Positions 22,846 to 31,005 of a stretch of 31,005 nucleotides of DNA are shown here, piece after piece. Numbering within the stretch: the first letter of the stretch is position 1; every line of letters starts with the position of its first letter. The translations under genes and the position numbers were made by a program. The DNA is from Brugia malayi. Its lineage: Eukaryota > Nematoda > Chromadorea > Rhabditida > Onchocercidae. The DNA lies in the NCBI RefSeq assembly GCF_000002995.4, contig NW_025062333.1:1-31005 (forward strand), read 5' to 3'. Below the pieces are notes generated by a model. It had not been told where the DNA came from. It saw only the letters and a list, made by a program, of their open reading frames with translations, and made no database searches.

Positions 22846-23154
22846 TCAAAACAATGATTCAGAGTACAACAGAAATGGAAAAGGATGAGATCGACCGTAA
22901 TCCACGGTGATGTAGCGAACTCTCCCTGCACCCTCTCTAGACCAGCCACCGATAACCGATAACACACAGTTTACGAATTGCGCAGTTTTCAAATCGGGGA
23001 TTTGTGAGCGTTGTTGAATTGTGATGGGCCGCGGTCTACATGACTTATTGCAGCAGCGGGAAGTCTTTATTCCGATTTCCTTTGATATGATTCTATTGCT
23101 TAGTGGCATTGTGAAGCATTGGGGATTTCGTCGTTGTTGAAGTTCACTGCTCAC
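22846..23154 (-). CDS. Open frame in the GC-richest patch of the window, possible 5' exon or promoter-proximal region
   Basis: The frame is open for 102 codons and includes an ATG at about 23109 (MPLSNRIISKEIGIKTSRCC). It continues through PITIQQRSQIPDLKTAQF to a possible GTAAAC donor, or on to a stop at 22848. Base composition is near 45% G+C, unlike its surroundings, and CpG is frequent. Its position fits the first exon or promoter of the minus-strand row of small genes. However, the possible donor phase does not match the terminal exon at 22605, and no family is recognised. On the plus strand, an ATG at 23163 opens 36 codons to a GTGAGT donor (23271), so a divergent promoter is also possible. 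Confidence 0.3.
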   Translation of the reverse strand: MSSELQQRRNPQCFTMPLSNRIISKEIGIKTSRCCNKSCRPRPITIQQRSQIPDLKTAQFVNCVLSVIGGWSREGAGRVRYITVDYGRSHPFPFLLYSESLF

Positions 23155-23159
23155 TGTGT

Positions 23160-24926
23160 TGTATGATTACTGCTGATACTCTCTTCATTGATACTTGCTT
23201 GTCCATTTCTGGATATACTTTTTTTCTCTTCAGTGCAGTTCCTTTTAGTTTTGAGTATAAGAAGAAAGTGAGTTTTTTTATTTTGGGTGCGGAATATTTG
23301 AACTTCCCTGGGGAGAAGGAAAATTTCGATGCATACAATCAGAAATGAGAAACCTCTAGATATAATTTGTCATAACTTTACATATTGGAAAATTTTGTGA
23401 TCTACTTCGATTAGTGGTGGGATGATGAAAATATTCAGTATTATTAGTAGGTATCATTAAACATATGTCTGATATAATAAAATTATTAGGTCTTAGGATT
23501 GTGGAATCGTCGAAGGTTTACGTAGGTTAGTAGGGAATATTAAGTATGCTTTAAATTTCCACTATTATGACTATAAACTCTTTTTCTTTCAGCAGTTTCC
23601 TACCTATCTATTTTTTAAAATCTCTTATCATTAGTTACTGCCATTATTTCATAATAAATAGCCAATAGTTAACAGAAATGAATTTACAACTGCAGGCAAT
23701 AATAGCATACTGATTAGGATGGTACGAAGTGAATGACATACAGTAGTACTATTTTAATGACATTTGATTTATATAGGTAGTGATCAAATGGGATATAGAA
23801 TAGAAATCAATTAAATAATAATGATATTACGATAGACAACTTTATCATGTATGTATGACATATAAATTCATATTGGATCCTAAGTTTCTAAATTCCTTCT
23901 CCTTCATCTTCGCTCATTTGACGCCATTATTTGTCAAGAAACCTTCTATCCTTGTTTTGTTTCATCAATATTTTACAAAATTTAGCAAAAATCTTTCTGA
24001 CTTTCGACTCATTTAACATTATTCGAGACTGTTCTTGAATTCCTCTTATGGCTTGGTAGAAAACTTGTAAGTCAACTAAATGAAGTAAACTATTTTTTTA
24101 ACATAATATAAACAAGTTTTTTTCTTTATCTTTTCGCAATATATATAAATAGAGGTTTCAGTTATAAAATTTTTAAATTTCGAGATAGAAATCTGAAGTC
24201 TGAATACGGTTACATTTGAAATCTTGAAATTTTGGATTCTCTCCTTAGTTGAGGAACAGTTTACTTTCTCTTGAAATGACTGTTCTAGCTACTCAGGCTC
24301 ATCTTTTTGCTGGAAGTATAAGCAGAAATAACTGTAAAAATGAAATTCTTTCAAATATAACTGCATGTTTAAAATTATAGCTTTGTGAGGTAAATATTGA
24401 TTGTTATATCATAAGTTTTGTTTGATACTAATTGCCTGTTGCTTTTCTTCTCAGAAATATTAAAAAGCAATGCAGCATTCTTTTTTTTGCTATATCTAAG
24501 TTAATTTTTATTTACTTATCCATATGCATATGTATTTTGTCCCAATAATTTAACTCTTATATTTCATTGCCTTTTCTATTGAATTTATTGTTTAATTCAC
24601 TATCATTATTATCATTTTCGCACTAATCACGATGACATGCTACCTGATAAATTGTCAATGGTTGTAAACAAATGTATATCTCTGATGCAGCACTTCCTTC
24701 CACTTTTATATGTATTATTACTAACCTTCCGTATCAAAGAGGAAAGAAGGGATCCGGTAAAGTTCCGTGATGGTTTGGTAGTACTTCAAGTAGCAATCTT
24801 TCGACAAATTTATTCCACATTTGTTATACGTCTAATTTCTTATCATGTAATATCATTAGCACCTCACCGGATGAGACTCAAATTTGCATTATTCTTCAAT
24901 TCTTCTGTCATGGACCAAAGAGATAT
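23160..24926. other. No well-supported gene; two weak plus-strand open frames
   Basis: The frame at 23163-23348 is hydrophobic in the middle (SISGYTFFLFSAVPFSF) and contains a donor-like AAGAAA|GTGAGT. The frame at 24637-24960 (107 codons, LPLLYVLLLTFRIKEERRD, then KFRDGLVVLQVAIFRQIY) starts with an ATG and ends inside the first unit of the satellite. Neither has a recognised product. Everything else is AT-rich and closed. Confidence 0.3.
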
Positions 24927-27900
24927 AGTGGTGATCCTTGTGTTATCTGGCATGAATTAATCAAAATGTCTTCTTGTGGTCTTGTTATATTGGTAAAGAA
25001 ATGATATGAGTTAATGAATTAATCAATATGTCTTCCAGTGATCTTGTTTTATCTGTAGAGAAATGGTATGAGTTAATGAAATAATCAAAATATCATCTAG
25101 TGATATTGTTATATCTGTAGAGAAATGGTATGAGTTAATGAATTAATCAAAATGTCTTCTAGTGATATTGTTATATTTACAAAGAAGTGGCATGAATTAA
25201 TCAAAATGTCTTCTAGTGATATTGTTATACCTGTAGAGAAATGGTATGAGTTAATGAATTAATCAAAATGTCTTCTAGTGATATTGTTATATTTGAAGAG
25301 AAATTGTATGAGTTAATGAATTAATCAATATCGCTCCTATTGATATTGTTATATCAGTAGAGAAGTGACATGAACTAAAAAAACTGTCTTCTAGTGATAT
25401 TGTTAAATCTGTAGAGAAATGGTACGAGTTAATGAATTAATCAAAATCTCTTCTAGTGATGTTGTTTTATCTGTAGAGAAATGGTATGAGTTAATGAATA
25501 AAAAATGCCTTCTAGTGATATTGTTATATCTGTAGAGAAATGGTAGGAGTTAATGAATTAATCAAAATGTCTTCTAGTGATATTGTTATATTTGCAGAAT
25601 TTTGGCATGAATTAATCAAAATGTCTTCTTGTGGTCTTGTTATATTGGTAAGGAAATGGTATGAGTTAATGAATTAATCAAAATGTCTTCTAGTGATCTT
25701 GTTTTATCTGTAGAGAAATGGTATGAGTTAATGAATTAATCAAAATCTCTTCTAGTGATATTGCTATATCAGTAGAGAAGCGGCATGAATTAACCATGAT
25801 ATGTTCTAGTGATATTGTTATATCAGTGGAGAAGTGACATGAATTAAAAAAACTGTCTTCCAGTGGTCTTGTTATATTGGTAAAGAAATGGTATGAGTTA
25901 ATGAATTAATCAAATAGTCTTCAATTGATCTTGTTATATTGATAAAGAAATGGTATGAGTTAATGAAATAATCAAAATGTCTTCTAGTGATATTGTTATA
26001 TTTGCAGAATCATGGCATGAATTAATCAAAATATCTTCTAGTGATATTGTTATATCTGTAGAGAAATGGTATGAGTTAATGAATTAATCAAAATCTCTTC
26101 TAGTGATGTTGTTTTATCTGTAGAGAAATGGTATGAGTTAATGAATTAACCAAAATCTCTTCCAGTGATATTGCTATATCAGTAGAGAAGCGGCATGAAT
26201 TAACCATGATATGTTCCAGTGATATTGTTATATCAGTGGAGAAGTGACATGAATTAAAAAAACTGTCTTCTAGTGATATTGTTAAATCTGTAGAGAAATG
26301 GTACGAGTTAATGAATTAATCAAAATGTCTTCTAGTGATATTGTTATACTTGTAGAGAAATGGTATGAGTTAATGAATTAATCAGAATGTCTTCTAGTGG
26401 TCTTGTTATATTGATAAAGAAATGGTATGAGTTAATGAAATAATCAAAATGTCTTCTAGTGATATTGTTATATCTGTAGAGAAGTGGTATGAGATAATGA
26501 TTTAATCAAAATGTCTTCTTGTGATATTGTTATATCTGTAGAGAAATGGTATGAGTTAATGAATTAATCAAAATGTCTTCTGGTGATGTTGTTTTATCTG
26601 TAGAGAAATGGTAGGAGTTAATGAATTAATCAAAATCTCTTCTAGTGATGTTGTTTTATCTGTAGAGAAATGGTATGAGTTAATGAATAAAAAATGCCTT
26701 CTAGTGATCTGTAGAGAAATGGTATGAGTTAATGAATTAATCAAAATGTCTTCTAGTGATATTGTTATATTGTAGAGAATGGTATGAGCATGAATTAATC
26801 AAAATGTCTTCTAGTGATATTGTTATATCTGCAGAGAAATGGTAGAGTTAATGAATTAATCAAAATGTCTTCTAGTGATATTGTTATATCTGAGAAAAAT
26901 GTATGAGTTAATGAATTAATCAAAATGTCTTCTAGTGATATTGTTATATCTGCTAGAGAAATGGTATGAGTTAATGAATTAATCAAAATGTCTTCTAGTG
27001 ATATTGTTATATCTGTAGAGAAATGGTATGAGTTAATGAATTAATCAAAATGTCTTCTAGTGATATTGTTATATCTGTAGAGAAATGGTATGAGTTAATG
27101 AATTAAATCAAAATATCTTCTAGTGATATTGTTTATCTGTAAGAGAAATGGTATGAGTTAATGAATTAATCAAAATATCTTCTAGTGATATTGTTATATC
27201 TGTAGAGAAATGGTATGAGTTAATGAATTAATCAAAATGTCTTCTAGTGATATTGTTATATCTGCAGAGAAATGTAGAGTTAATGAATTAATCAAAATGT
27301 CTTCTAGTTGATATTGTTATATCTGTAGAGGAAATGGTATGAGTTAATGAATTAATTAAAAATATCGTCTAGTGATATTGTTATATCTGTAGAGAAATGG
27401 TATGAGTTAATGAATTAATCAAAATGTCTTCTAGTGATAATTGTTATATCTGTAGAGAAATGGTATGAGTTAATGAATTTAATCAAAATGTCTTCTAGTG
27501 ATATTGTTATATCTGCAGAGAAATGTATGAGTTAATGAATTAATCAAAATCAAAATGTCTTCTAGTGATATTGTTATATTATTAATCAAAGAAGTGGCAT
27601 GAATTAATCAAAATGTCTTCTAGTGATATTGTTATATTGGTAAATAGAAGTGTCAATGAATTAATCAAAATGTCTTCTAGTGATATTGTTATATCTGTAG
27701 AGAAATGGTATGAGTTAATGAATTAATCAAAATGTCTTCTAGTGATATTGTTATATCTGCTAGAGAAATGTGATATGAGTTAATGAATTAATCAAAATGT
27801 CTTCTAGTGATATTGTTATATCTGTAGAGAAATGGTATGAGTTAATGAAAAAAATCAAAATGTCTTCTAGTGATATTGTTATATCTGTCAGAGAAATGGT

Positions 27901-30900
27901 ATGAGTTAATGAATTAATCAAAATGTCTTCTAGTGATATTGTTATATCTGTAGAGAAATGGTATGAGTTAATGAATTAATCAAAATGTCTTCTAGTGATA
28001 TTGTTATATCTGTAGAGAAATGGTATGAGTTAATGAATTAATCAAAATGTCTTCTAGTGATATTGTTATATTTACAAAGAAGTGGCATGAATTAATCAAA
28101 ATGTCTTCTAGTGATATTGTTATATCTGTAGAGAAATGGTATGAGTTAATGAATTAATCAAAATGTCTTCTAGTGATATTGTTATATCTGCAGAGAAATG
28201 GTATGAGTTAATGAATTAATCAAAATGTCTTCTAGTGATATTGTTATATCTGTAGAGAAATGGTATGAGTTAATGAATTAATCAATATGTCTTCTAGTGA
28301 TATTGTTATATCAGTAGAGAAGTGGCATGAATTAATCAAAATGTCTTCTAGTGATATTGTTATATCTGTAGAGAAATGGTATGAGTTAATGAATTAATCA
28401 AAATGTCTTCTAGTGATATTGTTATATTTACAAAGAAGTGGCATGAATTAATCAAAATATCTTCTAGTGATATTGTTATACCTGTAGAGAAATGGTATGA
28501 GTTAATGATTTAATCAAAATGTCTTATAGTGATATTGTTATATCTGTAGAGAAATTGTATGAGTTAATGAATTAATCAATATCGCTTCTATTGATATTGT
28601 TATATCGGTAGAGAAGTGATATGAATTAAAAAAACTGTCTTCTAGTGGTATTGTTAAATCTGTAGAGAAATGGTACGAGTTAATGAATTAATCAAAATCT
28701 CTTCTGGTGATGTTGTTTTATCTGTAGAGAAATGGTAGGAGTTAATGAATTAATCAAAATCTCTTCTAGTGATGTTGTTTTATCTGTAGAGAAATGGTAT
28801 GAGTTAATGAATAAAAAGTGCCTTCTAGTGATCTGTAAAGAAATGGTATGAGTTAATGAATTAATCAAAATGTCTTCAATTGATCTTGTTATATTGATAA
28901 AGAAATGGTATGAGTTAATGAATTAATCAAAATCTCTTCTAGTGATATTGTTATATCAGTAGAGAAGTGGCATGAATTAATCAAAATGTCTTCTAGTGAT
29001 ATTGTTATATTTACAAAGAAGTGGCATGAATTAATCAAAATGTCTTCTAGTGATATTGTTATATCTGTAGAGAAATGGTATGTGTTAATGAATTAATCAA
29101 TATCGCTTCTATTGATATTGTTATATCAGTAGAAAAGTGACATGAATTAAAAAAACTGTCTTCTAGTGATATTGTTAAATCTTTAGTGAAATGGTACGAG
29201 TTAATGAATAAAAAATGCCTTCTAGTGATCTGTAGAGAAATGGTATGAGTTATCGAATTAATCGAAATGTCTTCTAGTGATATTGTTATATTTGCTGATA
29301 TATGGCATGAAATAATCAGAATGTCTTCTAGTGATATTGTTGTTATATTTACAAAGAAGTGGCATGAATTAATCAAAATGTCTTCTAGTGGTCTTGTTAT
29401 ATTGGTAAAGAAATGATATGAGTTAATGAATTAATCAAAATGCCTTCTAGTGATATTGTTATACCTGTAGAGAAATGGTATGAGTTAATGAAATAATCAA
29501 AATCTCTTCTAGTGATGTTGTTTTATCTGTAGAGAAATGGTATGAGTTAATGAATTAATCAAGATGTCTTCTAGTGATAATGTTATATTTGCAGAATTAT
29601 GGCATAAATTAATCAAAATGTCTTCTAGTGGTATTGTTATACCTGTAGAGAAATGGTATGAGTAAATGAAATAATCAAAATCTCTTCTAGTGATGTTGTT
29701 TTATCTGTAGAGAAATGGTATGAGATAATGAATTAATCAAAATGTCATCTAGTGATATTGTTATATTTAGAAACAAGTGGCATGAATTAATCAAAATGTC
29801 TTCTAGTGATATTGTTATACCTGAAGAGAAATGGTATGAGTTAATGAATTTATCAAAATGTCTTCTAGTGATATTGTTATATGCAGAGAAATGGTAGAGT
29901 TAATGAATTAATCAAAATGTCTTCTGATATTGTTATATCTGTAGAGAAATGGTATGAGTTAATGATTTAATCAAAATGTCTTCTTGTGATATTGTTATAT
30001 CTGTAGAGAAATGGAAGGAGTTAATGAATTTATCAAAATGTCTTCAATTGATCTTGTTATATTTACAAAGAAGTGGCATGAATTATTCAAATGTCTTCTA
30101 GTGTTATTGTTATATCTGTAGAGAAATGGTATGAGTTAATGAATTAATCAAAATGCCTTCTAGTGATATTGTTATATCAGTAGAGAAGTGACATGAACTA
30201 AAAAAACTGTCTTCTAGTGATATTGTTAAATCTGTAGAGAAATGGTACGAGTTAATGAATTAATCAAAATGTCTTCTAGTGGTCTTGTGATATTGGTAAA
30301 GAAATGATATGAGTTAATGAATTAATCAATATGTCTTCTAGTGATCTTGTTTTATCTGTAGAGAAATGGTATGAGTTAATGAAATAATCAAAATCTCTTC
30401 TAGTGATATTGTTATATCTGTAGAGAAATGGTAGGAGTTAATGAATTAATCAAAATGTCTTCTAGTGATATTGTTATATCTGCAGAGAAATGGTATGAGT
30501 TTATGAATTAATCAAAATGTCTTCTAGTGATATTGTTATATTTAGATAGATGTGGCATGAATTAATCAAAATGTCTTCTAGTGATATTGTTATATTTAGA
30601 TAGAAGTGGCATGAATTAATCAAAATGTCTTCTAGTGATATTGTTATATCTGTAGAGAAATGGTATGAGTTAATGAATTAATCAAAATCTCTTCTAGTGA
30701 TATTGTTATATCAGTAGAGAAGTGGCATGAATAAAAAAACTGTCTTCTAGTGATATTGTTAAATCTGTAGTGAGATGGTACGAGTTAATAAATAAAAAAT
30801 GCCTTCTAGTGATCTGTAGAGAAATGGTATAAGTTATCGAATTAATCGAAATGTCTTCTAGTGATATTGTTATATTTGCTGATTTATGGCATGAAATAAT

Positions 30901-31005
30901 CAAAATGTCTTCTTGTGATATTGTTATATCTGTAGAGAAATGGTATGAGTTAATGAATTAATCAAAATGTCTTCAAGTGATATTGTTATATTTAGTAAGA
31001 AGTGG
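24927..31005. repeat. Satellite array of 62-bp and 54-bp units, about 100 copies, running off the window end
   Basis: Nearly 6.1 kb consists of one AT-rich unit. The common 62-bp form starts TGGTATGAGTTAATGAATTA, continues ATCAAAATGTCTTCTAGTGA and ends TATTGTTATATCTGTAGAGAAA. A 54-bp form (TGGCATGAATTAATCAAAAT onward) lacks eight bases (GAGTTAAT) and often ends TTTACAAAGAAG instead. Variants (CTCTTC, GATGTTGTTTT, GGTCTTG, ATTGATAAAG) recur in clusters. The first unit is degraded (GATCCTTGTGTTATCTGG at 24932), marking the true left edge. Units contain stops in the 62-bp phase, so the array is not coding as it stands; small minus-strand open frames within it are repeat artefacts. Confidence 0.97.
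26690..27900. other. Core of the array with many single-base indels (possible consensus errors)
   Basis: Units here have almost no substitutions relative to the commonest unit but carry frequent one- or two-base insertions or losses. Examples are GAATTAAATC, TAGTTGATATT, GAGGAAATGG, GATAATTGTT, GAATTTAATC, CTGCTAGAGAAA and CTGTCAGAG. Outside this stretch the units differ mainly by substitutions and whole-motif variants. The contrast suggests sequencing or consensus error in a highly homogeneous stretch rather than natural divergence. Confidence 0.6.

Noticed and set aside
24637..24960. 107-codon ORF as a confident gene
   Set aside because: Its product is unrecognised, it has no splice context, and its last codons lie in the first satellite unit; it is kept only as a weak open frame.
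26795..26986. Minus-strand open frames within the satellite (also 29059-29376 and 30706-30903)
   Set aside because: They arise where indels or unit variants remove the regular stops; the repeated ISLEDILINS-type peptide simply reflects the 62-bp unit.
24927..31005. CRISPR-like array
   Set aside because: There are no unique spacers between repeats; units are contiguous and the setting is eukaryotic.

Overview
The window looks like AT-rich nematode DNA, most likely from a parasitic species. The sequence is roughly 70% A+T with many homopolymer runs. Short exons are bounded by TTTCAG-type acceptors and GTAAGT-type donors. It holds a BEL/Pao retrotransposon remnant, a Tribbles-type pseudokinase, a nematode-style tyrosine phosphatase and a KDM8/JMJD5-type JmjC gene. 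The species assignment is inference. No rRNA, tRNA, CRISPR or bacterial gene organisation was seen.

Layout. 1-1.35 kb: 3' end of a BEL/Pao element (integrase plus C-terminal pol domain) running into a probable 3' LTR. 1.46-2.87 kb (+): a broken Tribbles-like pseudokinase gene, ending in an exon with a COP1-type DQVVP motif. 3.0-6 kb: a hydrophobic ORF, imperfect tandem repeats, a coiled-coil terminal exon and a membrane-segment fragment on the minus strand, and small exon-like pieces on the plus strand. 7.03-8.18 kb (+): a tyrosine-phosphatase pseudogene. 8.30-8.62 and 12.32-12.65 kb: a ~330-bp inverted repeat, each arm carrying a copy of one small exon. Between the arms, 9.19-11.95 kb (-): nine exons with perfectly matching phases, encoding the C-terminal 264 residues of an unrecognised protein. 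13.64-15.20 kb (-): a disrupted KDM8/JMJD5-like gene. 15.54-15.67 kb (-): an intact cysteine-containing exon. 15.95-16.15 kb (-): a GNAT-like fragment. 16-20 kb: mostly noncoding, with a few exon-like pieces. 21.1-22.6 kb (-): a compact row of two complete tiny genes (64 and 87 residues) and the last exon of a third, separated by only 24 and 48 bp. 23-24.9 kb: no supported gene. 24.93 kb to the window end: a continuous satellite array of 62-bp and 54-bp units, about 100 copies.

The recurring theme is broken copies of conserved signalling and oxygenase genes beside a retroelement, an inverted duplication and a satellite. This fits a degenerating region such as heterochromatin, a subtelomere or a sex-specific chromosome; that is inference. 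The best candidates for functional genes are the nine-exon gene at 9.2-11.9 kb and the small genes at 21.1-22.5 kb. All gene models were assembled by eye from splice signals and reading frame, without transcript or database support.
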